This document shows, one piece after another, positions 1 to 8,483 of a stretch of 16,439 nt of DNA (positions are counted from its first letter, which is position 1; every line of letters begins with the position of its first letter). The notes beneath the pieces are model-generated. The model saw nothing but the letters and a program-made list of their open reading frames with translations. It did no database searches and was not told the origin of the DNA. Origin of the DNA: CAYYHA01 sp964471535 (lineage in GTDB: Bacteria; Myxococcota; Myxococcia; SLRQ01); the NCBI GenBank assembly GCA_964471535.1, contig CAYYHA010000073.1, positions 1 through 16,439 of the forward strand, given 5' to 3'. The position numbers and the translations under genes are program-made.

Positions 1-1214
1 CCCTGCGCCCTCTCCGCCTCCTCTCCTTGGCACTGCTCCTCTCGGGCGCCTGCGTCTGCACCCCCGCCGCCTGGTCGCCCGAGGGCAAGCCCTGCGACGA
101 GTCCGGGCGCTGCCTCCCCGGGTACGTGTGCTCGAACGGTCTTTGCGTGTTGCCTGCAGGCGGTGACAACGGTGAGCGCGACGCCGCCGTGCCCGACGGC
201 GGCCCCCCCGACGCGGGACCCCGCGATGGCGGTGGCGATGCGGGGATCGATGGCGGTGCGGATGCGGGAACCGACGCAGGCGCCGACGCCGGAACCGACG
301 CAGGCGCCGACGGAGGCAACGGCGGCACGATGGACGGCGGCCCCGACGGCGGCTCCGGCTGCATCGACAACGATGGCGATCACACCTACGTCGGCGAGTG
401 GTGTTCGCCCCTCGACTGCGACGACGATCGCGCCGACTGCGGAGCCGACTGCTCCACCTGCCGGCCCGTCTCCTTCACGGTGGACGCTCCGACGAGCGGT
501 GCGGCGTGCCAGCCCCAGACGATCGTGGTCACGACCGGCTACCCGGACCAAGGCGCCCGAATCGCCTGCCGCGCCTCACCGGTGCGGATCGATGGTCCGG
601 CGACCTTCGAGACGGTCACGTTTGAGGGCTGGTCGACCGGCTACCACCCCGACATCGAACTCGAATACTGGCGAAACCGCTTTCCCAGCACCTGTCCTGA
701 CGCCGGGATCTTCGTGCGGTGGCGAAACAGCCGCGGTGCAGAACTCGTCCGGTCCGTGGACGTGGGACGTTTCGGCGGCATCGAGCTTCGCGGCCTCTTT
801 GGCTACCGGCAGGATCCCCCGGCGGGAGACAACCTCGCCGTCTGGGCCGATTGCGCGGGGAACCCAACGACCAAGACCTATCTACTCAACGAGGCAAGTG
901 GCGGAAGCGACGACTGTCGCACCGAGCGGATCCGGCTACCGCACAGCATGGATGGGTGCACCAGCCTCACCCTCCACATTGCCTGGGAAGGATCCGATCT
1001 GCTCAACTGTGTTGGCCCTGCCTGTGACCGGGCGGGGGCCGACGACCTTGCGGTGTACGGGTCGCCCTTGCTCTCCCCGGTGACAGACCGGGGAGACGGA
1101 ACCTACGAGGTTTCCGTGGAGCTGTGCCGTGCCGCAACCTTCGACGTCACCTGCACCTGGGACGACGGCACCGACAACCCCCCGAGGGACAGCGCGACCG
1201 TCGTCTTCCGGTAG
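1..1214 (+). CDS. Cysteine-rich lipoprotein-like secreted protein, 5' end outside window
   Basis: The reading frame is open from the window edge. The only start-like codon near the signal peptide is a TTG at 27, and the in-frame codons before it (Leu-Arg-Pro-Leu-Arg-Leu-Leu-Ser) look like the start of a signal peptide, so the true start is probably just outside. A hydrophobic stretch ending LLLSGAC suggests a Sec signal, perhaps lipid-anchored, although Ser at -3 is not a textbook lipobox. Numbering from the TTG, a cysteine cluster (CDESGRC, GYVC, NGLC) spans residues 23-40. A DGG/DAG low-complexity linker follows at about 50-111, then an Asp/Cys motif (CIDNDGD...DCDDD, about 112-134) like the putative metal-binding motifs of myxobacterial surface proteins. 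The remaining 250 residues are not recognised. It faces the PKD lipoprotein gene tail to tail. Role unknown; cell-surface location is inferred. Confidence 0.75.
   Translation, partial: LRPLRLLSLALLLSGACVCTPAAWSPEGKPCDESGRCLPGYVCSNGLCVLPAGGDNGERDAAVPDGGPPDAGPRDGGGDAGIDGGADAGTDAGADAGTDAGADGGNGGTMDGGPDGGSGCIDNDGDHTYVGEWCSPLDCDDDRADCGADCSTCRPVSFTVDAPTSGAACQPQTIVVTTGYPDQGARIACRASPVRIDGPATFETVTFEGWSTGYHPDIELEYWRNRFPSTCPDAGIFVRWRNSRGAELVRSVDVGRFGGIELRGLFGYRQDPPAGDNLAVWADCAGNPTTKTYLLNEASGGSDDCRTERIRLPHSMDGCTSLTLHIAWEGSDLLNCVGPACDRAGADDLAVYGSPLLSPVTDRGDGTYEVSVELCRAATFDVTCTWDDGTDNPPRDSATVVFR
267..314 (+). repeat. 24-bp tandem repeat, two copies, inside the DAG linker
   Basis: Two adjacent 24-bp units begin GGAACCGACGCAGGCGCCGA and agree at 22 of 24 bases. 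Each encodes Gly-Thr-Asp-Ala-Gly-Ala-Asp followed by Ala or Gly. The unit is a multiple of three, so copy-number change by slippage would lengthen or shorten the linker without a frameshift. Confidence 0.8.
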
Positions 1215-1215
1215 G

Positions 1216-1251
1216 GCCACGCTCGTGGCGCCCCGGCGCACCCCGCGCCGG
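1216..1251. terminator. Possible bidirectional terminator hairpins
   Basis: Two inverted repeats lie between the convergent stop codons at 1214 and 1293. One is GCCAC/GTGGC (1216-1220 with 1225-1229). The other is CCGGCGC/GCGCCGG (1233-1239 with 1245-1251) around a 5-nt loop. Neither has a T-tract, so intrinsic termination is only inferred from position and stem strength. Confidence 0.35.
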
Positions 1252-1292
1252 CAATCCTGCCGCCCCGGCTCGAAGGCCCGTAGCCGCCCGCC

Positions 1293-2042
1293 CTAGGGAT
1301 GGGCGCGGATTCGGATCGGTGCGAGGTCCAGGTTGAGATCGTAGCAGGAGCCGTCCATGCAGCACTGCCCGAAAGACTTCACCACCGCCTCGTAGTCCCC
1401 CGCCTCGTACACGTGCACGGGGTCGATCTCGGAGGAGGTCGTCCCATCGCCGAAATCCCATTGCATCTCGTAGAAGGTGCACCCCTGCTCCGCCGGGTAG
1501 CTCGACGCGATGGGATCGCCGAGGAAGCGCACCGAGAGCGGTGCGGGCCCGCAGGTGGGTTCCGCGAAGTCCGAAGGCGGCCAGCCGTCGCAGGGTCCGG
1601 CCGGCCCACCGTCGGCGCCGCCGTCGGGGGCGAGCCCGCCATCACCCTCCGGCCCGCCATCGCGCGCGCCCCCGTCGCCCGTCCCGCCCCCGTCGGGCCG
1701 GCTGCCACCGTCTGCCGCCTCGGGGATGCACACCTCGGAGACACAGGCGTACCCGGCCCGGCACGCGGTCCCGTCGGCGCACAGGCGCAGGCACAGCGGC
1801 TGCCCGTCCAACACGCCGCACACCGACCCGACCGGACATGCGCCCCCGCCCTCGCAGACGCGGGTGCAGTACCCACCGGGCAGGCCCAGGTGGCAGGAGA
1901 GATCGCCGGCGCAATCGGCGCCCGAGGTGCAGGCGCTCCCCACCGCCGGGGCTCCGCTGTCCCCGCCGCTCCCGCCATCGGGCGCACCGTCGGACGGCGC
2001 GGGCAGGCAGCCATTTCCCGCCAGCGCCAGTAGCAGGAACAC
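1293..2042 (-). CDS. PKD-domain lipoprotein with Cys-rich module and DGG linkers
   Basis: I place the start at GTG 2042, giving 249 residues. It is preceded by GAGGGG at a short spacing and directly begins a hydrophobic signal (FLLLALAGNGC, Cys12), though the lipobox is imperfect. A CTG three codons upstream would add Arg-Gly to the n-region and is an alternative. The frame stays open far upstream, but that part has no gene character and overlaps other genes. After a short linker, residues 38-105 contain about ten cysteines (CTSGADC, CHLGLPGGYC, CADGTAC, CVSEVC). A DGG-rich linker covers about 111-147. Residues about 165-248 form a PKD-type beta-sandwich with the hallmark WDFGDGT (195-201) and a Y-GDYEAVV strand. 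PKD domains usually mediate surface protein or carbohydrate contacts. The architecture resembles the convergent neighbour. Function beyond surface attachment is unknown. Confidence 0.72.
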   Translation of the reverse strand: MFLLLALAGNGCLPAPSDGAPDGGSGGDSGAPAVGSACTSGADCAGDLSCHLGLPGGYCTRVCEGGGACPVGSVCGVLDGQPLCLRLCADGTACRAGYACVSEVCIPEAADGGSRPDGGGTGDGGARDGGPEGDGGLAPDGGADGGPAGPCDGWPPSDFAEPTCGPAPLSVRFLGDPIASSYPAEQGCTFYEMQWDFGDGTTSSEIDPVHVYEAGDYEAVVKSFGQCCMDGSCYDLNLDLAPIRIRAHP

Positions 2043-2097
2043 GCCCCTCAGCGTGCGGGGCGCCCGCCGCGACGACTGGCCCCAGCGGCCCCGGCCT

Positions 2098-2125
2098 TTG
2101 GCATCGCCGCCGGCTCGGCTAGGCT
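2098..2125 (+). promoter_or_regulatory. Candidate promoter giving a near-leaderless transcript
   Basis: TTGGCA (2098-2103) and TAGGCT (2120-2125) are separated by 16 bp. The expected transcription start falls at about 2132, at or one base before the ATG at 2133. There is no good Shine-Dalgarno sequence between the -10 and the ATG, which agrees with leaderless translation. Assigned by eye only. Confidence 0.35.
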
Positions 2126-2132
2126 CGCGCCC

Positions 2133-4133
2133 ATGCCACCTGTTCCCCCGCGCCCCCGATGCAGCCGCCCCCGGCGGGTCCTCCTTCGAGGCCCGCACCA
2201 CCGCGCCAGCCGGCGCCCCCAGGCGGCCCGCGCCGCCCTGCTCCTCACCGGCCCGGTCCTGCTCCTCGCCGCCTGTCCCCCACCGGCGCCCGAGCCGCCA
2301 CCGGAAGAGCACGGCTGCGAGATGCCGACGCCGCCCGCACCCGAGATCGACCCGAGCCGAACGAAGTTCACCGTCAACCTCTTTCATTTCAACATCCAGT
2401 ACGTCGTCGGCGGCCTCGAAGGGAACGGCGACGACATCGGTCCGTTCTGCGGCGACCCCTGCGTCGGGTGGGACAACGACGCGGTCGAAGACTGGATTAT
2501 TCAGGAGTCCTTCGCCCCTGTGGTGGACTTCTACCTGGAGCATCCCCAGTGGAAGGCGACCTTCGAGATGCAGGCCTACATGGTCGAGGTCATGGCGAAG
2601 CGCCACCCCGAGGTGCTCTCGAAGCTTCGCACCCTCGCCGGCCGGGGGCAGGTGGAGATCGCGAGCCTCCATTACGCAGACCAGCTCTTCCTGGCCTATC
2701 CCAGGCGCGACCTGGCGCGCTCCACACGTCTGACCCGAGAGGTCTTCGATGCCCACTGCCTGCCTCTCTCCGGCGTCGTCTTCAACCAGGAGGGCCAGGC
2801 AGGCGAAGGATGGATGCGCTACCTGGTCGAGGAGGGCTACGAGATCGGCATCTTCCCCAAGAACCTCTTCAAGTACGTCCGGGGCCCCGAGGCGGAGCGC
2901 ACCAAGGCTCCGTGGTATGCCGCGCAGGGGGGGACGATGATCGTGGGCCCAGGCGGCGTGGACCCCGCATCGGGCATCGACGTCGCCTGGTCCTTCTTCG
3001 ACGACGGCGAGCTCCTGATGGTCGAGGGGGAGCTCAACCCCTACTTCGCACCGCTGGCCGGCTTCTCGGAGGCGCGCTACGACGAATGGGAAGCGAAACT
3101 GCAGGGGCTCGAGGACGCGGGCTACACCAGCGTCACGATCACCGAGTACGTGCGCCACCTCGAAGCGCGGGGAACGCCCAAGCCCGAGGCGCCCCCCCTG
3201 CTCGACGGCACCTGGCAGCCGCAGTCGACCGACTCCATCCACCGGTGGCTGGGCGGCATGGGACAGGGACCGTGGTCGGGCACCGAGCAGGACAACGCGG
3301 TGCGAAGCGGCAACTACGAGGCACGCCACTGGCTCGAGGCCCTCGAGATCTATGCCGAGGCGGCCCGGAGCCGCGGCGCCGATCCGAAGGCGCTCGACGC
3401 CATCGACAAATGGGTCGAAGGCGCGTGGAAGGATCTCTTCAACGCCATGGTGAGCGACTCCACGGGGGTGAACCCCTGGGCCATGGAGACGCGCTTTTCC
3501 CTGGACCTCAACGAGGCCCTCCGCACCGGCGCGACCGAGCGCATCGATCGCCTGCGCGCCCTCCTCGACGATGCGCACGTCGAGATCGATCTGGCGGCAC
3601 ACACGGCACGTCCCCTGGACACCCTTCCCGTGGAGGACGCGCCCGAGGTGGAGGCGCCGCTTGCCGTCGAGATCGACGGGGGAGCGCGCACCGTGACCAC
3701 CACCTGGACCCAGATTGCCCCCGGCCACCACCGCCTGCGCATCGACTTCGGGCCGGGCAGCGCGGAGGGGGATCGCACCCTCTCGGCCCGCTTCCCCACC
3801 GCCGACGACACCCTTCGCTACGTGCCCGGCCTGGTGGAGGACGCGGTCGTGACCCGCCCGCTGTCCGACTTCGTCTTCGAGCGCGGGGAGGCCTGGCTGC
3901 CGCTGCCCTCGGGGCTCATCGGCCTTCGGCCCGATCTGTGGGTGGTCAAGCACGCCCGCACCAACCACATCGCCGCGCGCATCTCGCCGGACGATCCCTT
4001 CGTGGAGTTTCGCGACGAGACGCAGCCAGCAGAGGCGGCCGTGCGCTGGACCTTCGACCTGGTGCAGGGGAGTGCCGACGAGGCGCTGGAATGGGCCCGG
4101 GCGATCAACCTGGCGCCCACGCTGCGCCGGTAG
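2133..4133 (+). CDS. Lipoprotein with GH38/GH57-type glycoside hydrolase fold
   Basis: The 666-residue product starts with an unusually long basic n-region, a hydrophobic core and a classic lipobox LAAC (Cys48), so it is predicted to be a lipid-anchored export product. ATG 2133 is the only plausible start before the signal core. From about residue 78 the sequence has the look of the seven-stranded (beta/alpha) barrel shared by GH38 alpha-mannosidases and GH57 enzymes: an opening strand with FHFNIQY (84-90), WKATFEMQAYMVEVM (140-154), an L--G-VE-ASLHYADQLF segment (about 168-186) and FNQEGQAGEGW (217-227). Glu220 is a candidate catalytic residue by position; this is inference. A later EQDN-VR----YEARHWLEALE segment (from about 388) resembles the helical part after the barrel. 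The C-terminal 200 residues are probably beta-rich and not recognised. Likely acts on an extracellular glycan; substrate unknown. The alternative reading is a non-catalytic relative. Confidence 0.62.
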   Translation: MPPVPPRPRCSRPRRVLLRGPHHRASRRPQAARAALLLTGPVLLLAACPPPAPEPPPEEHGCEMPTPPAPEIDPSRTKFTVNLFHFNIQYVVGGLEGNGDDIGPFCGDPCVGWDNDAVEDWIIQESFAPVVDFYLEHPQWKATFEMQAYMVEVMAKRHPEVLSKLRTLAGRGQVEIASLHYADQLFLAYPRRDLARSTRLTREVFDAHCLPLSGVVFNQEGQAGEGWMRYLVEEGYEIGIFPKNLFKYVRGPEAERTKAPWYAAQGGTMIVGPGGVDPASGIDVAWSFFDDGELLMVEGELNPYFAPLAGFSEARYDEWEAKLQGLEDAGYTSVTITEYVRHLEARGTPKPEAPPLLDGTWQPQSTDSIHRWLGGMGQGPWSGTEQDNAVRSGNYEARHWLEALEIYAEAARSRGADPKALDAIDKWVEGAWKDLFNAMVSDSTGVNPWAMETRFSLDLNEALRTGATERIDRLRALLDDAHVEIDLAAHTARPLDTLPVEDAPEVEAPLAVEIDGGARTVTTTWTQIAPGHHRLRIDFGPGSAEGDRTLSARFPTADDTLRYVPGLVEDAVVTRPLSDFVFERGEAWLPLPSGLIGLRPDLWVVKHARTNHIAARISPDDPFVEFRDETQPAEAAVRWTFDLVQGSADEALEWARAINLAPTLRR

Positions 4134-4150
4134 CGCCGGCCCCTCCGAGC

Positions 4151-4184
4151 GCCGCGGCCCGCGGCAGCCTGCCCCCCGGTAGGC
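4151..4184. terminator. Possible terminator hairpins between convergent genes
   Basis: GCCGCG/CGCGGC (4151-4156 with 4160-4165) forms a tight 6-bp stem with a 3-nt loop. A second short pair, GCCT/AGGC (4167-4170 with 4181-4184), follows. They fill most of the 67-bp gap between the stops at 4133 and 4201. There is no T-tract. Confidence 0.3.
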
Positions 4185-4200
4185 GTCTCGGTAGAGGCCG

Positions 4201-4758
<558 letters not shown>

Positions 4759-4817
4759 GGCCTATCTTGGGCCGGGTGCTCCAGCGTCTTCGCAGGCGCC
4801 TACGCGCACGGGCCCGC

Positions 4818-6635
4818 ATGGGGCGGGAGGTGGGACTGTGGTACCACCCCGGCTACGCTGCGCCGGCGCTGCGCCGGACCCGCCGGGTCCCGGGCCTCGA
4901 GATCTACCGGGGGGAGCGGGTCCTCGGCCGGCTCATCGCCGAAGGCCTCGTGCGGCCAGGGGACCTGCGCCGACCCCGTGCCGCCTCGGCGCGCACGCTG
5001 GCGGCAGCACACACGCAGGCGTGGCTGGAGAAGAGCGCACGACCCGAGGTGCTCGCAGAGATCTTCGGACTCACCCCCGAGGCGGTGGACGCAGACGCCC
5101 TCCTGCGAGCGCAGCGCCTGATGGTGGGCGGAACCGTCGCAGCAGCCTTCGGCGTGGTGCGCGGGGGCCTGTCCGTCGCCGTGAACCTCGGCGGCGGCCT
5201 CCACCACGCCGCCCCCGATCGCGGCGCCGGCTTCTGCGTCTACAACGACGTCGCCATCGCCGTTGCGCGGCTGCGCGCCCGCGGCTACGCCGCCCCCATC
5301 GCGGTGGTGGATCTCGACTTCCATCAAGGCGACGGCACGCGGGCCTTCTTCGCACGCGACGAGACGGTCTTCACCTACTCCATCCACGGGTCGACCTGGA
5401 GCCATGCCGAGGCGACCGCGAACCTGGATCTGCGCCTCCTCTCGGGCACCGGAGATCGGGAGTACCTGGAGACCCTGAAGTCGACCCTGCCCGAGGCCTT
5501 CGAGACGCACCGGCCGAAGCTGGTCTTCCTCGTCGCCGGCGCCGACGTGCTCGCCGCCGACCGGCTGGGCGACTTCCTGCTCACGCCCCGCGGCGTGCTG
5601 GAACGCGACCGCTGGGTGACCGAGCTGGCGAGGCGTCATGGGGCCGGCGTGGTCTACCTCCTGGGCGGAGGCTACTCGGAAGAGGCCTGGCTCTGTCCGG
5701 CCTACTACCTCGAGTACGCGCTAACCGGCGCGGCGAAGATCGATGCGAAGGCAGAGCGTCCGGCGCTCTTCGACACCTATGCGCAGGTGGCCCGCTCCCT
5801 CGATCCCATGCGCCTGCAGACGGATCCGAGGGAGGTGGACCTCCACTTCACCGAGGAGGAGCTCTTCGGTGATCTCGCCCCCCAGCCGCCGGCGCGGCGG
5901 CTGCTCGGCTACTACACCCTGCCGGGAATCGAGTACGCCCTCGAGGCCTACGGGATCCTGGACGAGATCCGAAAGCGCGGCTTCTGCCGCCTCTCGGTCA
6001 GCGGCGACTTTCGCGATCCGGCGCGGCAGATCGTCCGCATCCACGGCCGGGCGAAGCGCGATCCTTCGGGGCCCTGCCATCTCTTGGTGGAGCTGGTGCT
6101 CCGAAAGAAGACGCTCTCGCTGCCCGAAGCCGCGGGGGGCGGCACGGCGGAGGTGCTCTACGTGGAATGGCTCCTTCTCCAGAACCCTGTCGCCGCGTTC
6201 ACCCCCGAGCGCCCGCCCCTGCCGGGGCAGAAGTATCCAGGCCTGGGCATCTCGGCCGAGGTGCTCGGTGCCCTCGCCATGGTCTGCCGCCGCCTCGGCC
6301 TCGCCGCCGTCGTCCACCGCCCGGCGCACTACCACAACGCCCGCGTCGCCGCCCGGCTCTTCAAGTTCCTCGACCCCGAGACCCAGGGCCGCTTCGAAGC
6401 GATGAACGACGTATTGGGTCAGCTGCCCCTGGCCGACGCAAGTCGTGCAGTCGAAGAGGGACGGCTTCGGACGCGAGACGGTAGGGCGGTCCTCTGGCGC
6501 CCCGAGGAGTACGTGATGCCGGTGGACCAGCGGCTCGTGGCCTACTTCGAATCGGAGGACTATCGAAAGGCCGCCGGTGAGGCGCGGCAAGCGCTCCTCG
6601 ACGCGGGGCTCACCCTGGCGCCCGAGGGGGCATGA
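4818..6635 (+). CDS. Histone-deacetylase-family zinc hydrolase with long C-terminal domain
   Basis: Residues 1-305 (counting from ATG 4818) match the arginase/deacetylase fold of class I/II HDACs and bacterial acetylpolyamine or acetoin-utilisation-type enzymes. Visible features are the His dyad in GGGLHH (129-130), GFCVYND (139-144), DLDFHQGDG giving zinc ligands Asp167 and His169, the third ligand Asp243 in AGAD, and the catalytic Tyr286 in GGGY. All key residues are present, so deacetylase activity is likely; the substrate (acetyl-lysine, polyamine or other) is unknown. Residues about 361-605 form a second domain that I do not recognise, with GQKYPGLGISAEVLGAL (470-486) and RPAHYHNARVAARLFKFLDP (501-520). 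The start is uncertain: ATG 4818 begins right at the conserved VGLWYHPGY but lacks a Shine-Dalgarno sequence. GTG 4776, seven bases after a TATCTT, or TTG 4767 would add an Arg-rich leader. Cytoplasmic by lack of a signal peptide. Confidence 0.88.
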   Translation: MGREVGLWYHPGYAAPALRRTRRVPGLEIYRGERVLGRLIAEGLVRPGDLRRPRAASARTLAAAHTQAWLEKSARPEVLAEIFGLTPEAVDADALLRAQRLMVGGTVAAAFGVVRGGLSVAVNLGGGLHHAAPDRGAGFCVYNDVAIAVARLRARGYAAPIAVVDLDFHQGDGTRAFFARDETVFTYSIHGSTWSHAEATANLDLRLLSGTGDREYLETLKSTLPEAFETHRPKLVFLVAGADVLAADRLGDFLLTPRGVLERDRWVTELARRHGAGVVYLLGGGYSEEAWLCPAYYLEYALTGAAKIDAKAERPALFDTYAQVARSLDPMRLQTDPREVDLHFTEEELFGDLAPQPPARRLLGYYTLPGIEYALEAYGILDEIRKRGFCRLSVSGDFRDPARQIVRIHGRAKRDPSGPCHLLVELVLRKKTLSLPEAAGGGTAEVLYVEWLLLQNPVAAFTPERPPLPGQKYPGLGISAEVLGALAMVCRRLGLAAVVHRPAHYHNARVAARLFKFLDPETQGRFEAMNDVLGQLPLADASRAVEEGRLRTRDGRAVLWRPEEYVMPVDQRLVAYFESEDYRKAAGEARQALLDAGLTLAPEGA

Positions 6636-6739
6636 GACCGGCGGGCGCCCTGTGGCCAGGCGATGCGTACGACGCTGTCGCGGCGAGGGGTCTGGAGCAC
6701 CGGAGCCTGTGGCACCCGACGAGCCAGCCGGGACGGCCT

Positions 6740-7264
6740 TCACCCGCCGCCCGCGTCCCGCCGGCGGTAGCGCTCCCCCAGCTCGAGATAGACCTTCCAG
6801 GAGTGGGCGATCCAGCGCCGCTCCTCCTCGCTAAGCTCCCGGGCAACCCGCGCCGGCGAGCCAAGGATCAGCACGCCCGGGGGAAAGCGCTTGCCCGGCG
6901 GCACGAGGGCGCCGGCCCCCACGATGCTCCATTCGGAGATGTGGGCGTTGTCCATGAGGATGGATCCCATCCCCACGATCACGTCGTCGTCGACGCGGCA
7001 GCCGTGGAGGATCGCGCCGTGCCCCACGGTCACCCGGTCGCCGATCACCGTCTCCGAGCGGCCCCCGGTGATGTGGGCCACGGCGTTGTCCTGTATGGAG
7101 GTCTCCGCGCCAATGGTGATGGGTCCGTCGTCGCCGCGCAGCACCGCGCCAGGCCAGATGCTCGCCCGGGGGCCCACCCGCACCCGGCCGATGACGGTGG
7201 CGGCGGGATGCACGTAGGCATCCTCGGCGATGCTCGGTTCGATTCCGTCGCAGGTTTCGATCAT
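6740..7264 (-). CDS. Gamma-carbonic-anhydrase-like hexapeptide-repeat protein
   Basis: The 174-residue product is a left-handed beta-helix protein with successive hexapeptide turns (VIGRVRVGPRASIWPGAVLRG and so on), ending in the usual C-terminal helix (about 142-168). Three histidines lie where gamma-class carbonic anhydrases bind zinc: His64 in DNAVAHI, His82 and His87 in VGHGAILHG. Members form trimers with the metal at subunit interfaces. Many of these small cytoplasmic relatives have unproven or different activity, so carbonic anhydrase is a family call, not a demonstrated one. ATG 7264 is chosen because a GAGG sits 9 bases upstream and because the conserved family start follows. The frame continues upstream to about 7561 only as antisense to the FG-GAP gene. 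It diverges from that gene with 43 bp between starts. Confidence 0.85.
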   Translation of the reverse strand: MIETCDGIEPSIAEDAYVHPAATVIGRVRVGPRASIWPGAVLRGDDGPITIGAETSIQDNAVAHITGGRSETVIGDRVTVGHGAILHGCRVDDDVIVGMGSILMDNAHISEWSIVGAGALVPPGKRFPPGVLILGSPARVARELSEEERRWIAHSWKVYLELGERYRRRDAGGG

Positions 7265-7307
7265 GGAGGTACCTCGCTCCCGGTGGCGGCCGATGTACCA
7301 TGGATTC

Positions 7308-8483
7308 ATGCCTCGCGCCGCCCTGACCCTCCTCGCCCTCCTCGCTGCGGGGTGGGGCCCCTTGGCCACGGCTGCCTGCTCCCCGGAGCCGGGGCTCTTC
7401 GCCCGGGAGACGTGGATCCTCCGCAAGACGCGGATGCCGCTCGCCACCCGGGTGGCCGACCTGGACGGCGACGGCGATTTGGACATCGTCACCGCCAACG
7501 GAGCCGGCGAAGCGGTGACCATCCACTGGGGGCGCGGCGATGGCACCTTCGGCGCCCCCACTCACCTCAACCTCGTGGTGCAGGAGAGCCTGCAGGATCT
7601 GTTCATCCGCGACATGACGGGCGATGGGATCCCCGATCTAGTCGTGCTCATCGAGTCGGGGGTGGCCATCCTCGAGGGCGATGGGCGCGGCGGCTTCACG
7701 GCGACGCAGGCGGGCCGGGTGGCGCCCTGCAACGGCTGCACCGCCGCCCTGCCCGGCGACTTCACCGGCGACGGGATCACCGACCTCTACGTGGTCGGCG
7801 CGACGGCCAGTCTGCTCTACCACGGGCCCACCTGGGAGACGCCGGTGGAGCCGCCGCCGCCGCACCTGTGGGTCCCGCCGCGCCCCGTGCCCGCCGATCT
7901 GGACGGGGACGCACTCGACGACCTCGTGGCGCTGCGTGACGACGGAACGGGCCGCCCCGAGCTGATCGGCCTCGTGGCCACCTCGGCGGGCGTCTTCCTG
8001 GACCGGCCGGGTCCCGCGCCCGGGGGCGCTGCGGAAGGCAAGGTGCGGGCGCTCGCCGCCGCCGACGTCGACAGGGACGGACGAGAGGATGCCATCGCGG
8101 TGGCGGGAACGACCCTCTCCGTCTCGCGGGGGACCGAGAGCGGCTTCGAAGAGCCGCGCGTGGGCGCCACCGGAGAGGGGGAGCCGGTGGCGATGCACGC
8201 CTTCGATGCCACGGGCGACGAGCGCCCGGAGGTGGTGGTGGGGGAGCGCTCGGGGGGGCTGCGCGTCTTGGTCGGAACCGGCCGGCTGAGCTTCCTCGTC
8301 GGTGAGACCAAGGCGCCGGGGTGGATGCCCGCCTCCATGGACAGCGGGGACATCGACGGGGACGGCTACGACGATCTCGTCATCGGGGTGCAGGGCCAGT
8401 GCTGCCCCTTGAGCGGATCGGGCTTGCGCATCTACTACGGAGGGCCCCTCGAGGAGGACCGGCCCCTCTTGGAGCTGCAATGA
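7308..8483 (+). CDS. Secreted FG-GAP/VCBS repeat protein
   Basis: The 391-residue protein begins with a signal peptide (MPRAALTLLALLAAGWGPLATAAC); Cys24 could be a lipidation site with a non-standard -3 Thr, or the cut could be by signal peptidase I. Seven Asp-rich calcium-type loops follow at about residues 51, 102, 151, 197, 253, 300 and 348: DLDGDGDLD, DMTGDGIPD, DFTGDGITD, DLDGDALDD, DVDRDGRED, DATGDERPE and DIDGDGYDD. Spaced roughly 45-55 residues apart, they match a seven-bladed integrin-like beta-propeller. The sixth loop is the least canonical. Such proteins act as extracellular binding modules; no catalytic residues are visible. ATG 7308 begins the signal peptide exactly; ATG 7293 would add five residues. 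The stop overlaps the next start (ATGA at 8480-8483), which implies co-translation with the metallophosphoesterase-like gene. Confidence 0.85.
   Translation: MPRAALTLLALLAAGWGPLATAACSPEPGLFARETWILRKTRMPLATRVADLDGDGDLDIVTANGAGEAVTIHWGRGDGTFGAPTHLNLVVQESLQDLFIRDMTGDGIPDLVVLIESGVAILEGDGRGGFTATQAGRVAPCNGCTAALPGDFTGDGITDLYVVGATASLLYHGPTWETPVEPPPPHLWVPPRPVPADLDGDALDDLVALRDDGTGRPELIGLVATSAGVFLDRPGPAPGGAAEGKVRALAAADVDRDGREDAIAVAGTTLSVSRGTESGFEEPRVGATGEGEPVAMHAFDATGDERPEVVVGERSGGLRVLVGTGRLSFLVGETKAPGWMPASMDSGDIDGDGYDDLVIGVQGQCCPLSGSGLRIYYGGPLEEDRPLLELQ

Noticed and set aside
7265..7561. N-terminal extension of the gamma-carbonic-anhydrase-like protein
   Set aside because: Antisense to the FG-GAP gene start; the family's conserved N-terminus and a ribosome site both point to ATG 7264.
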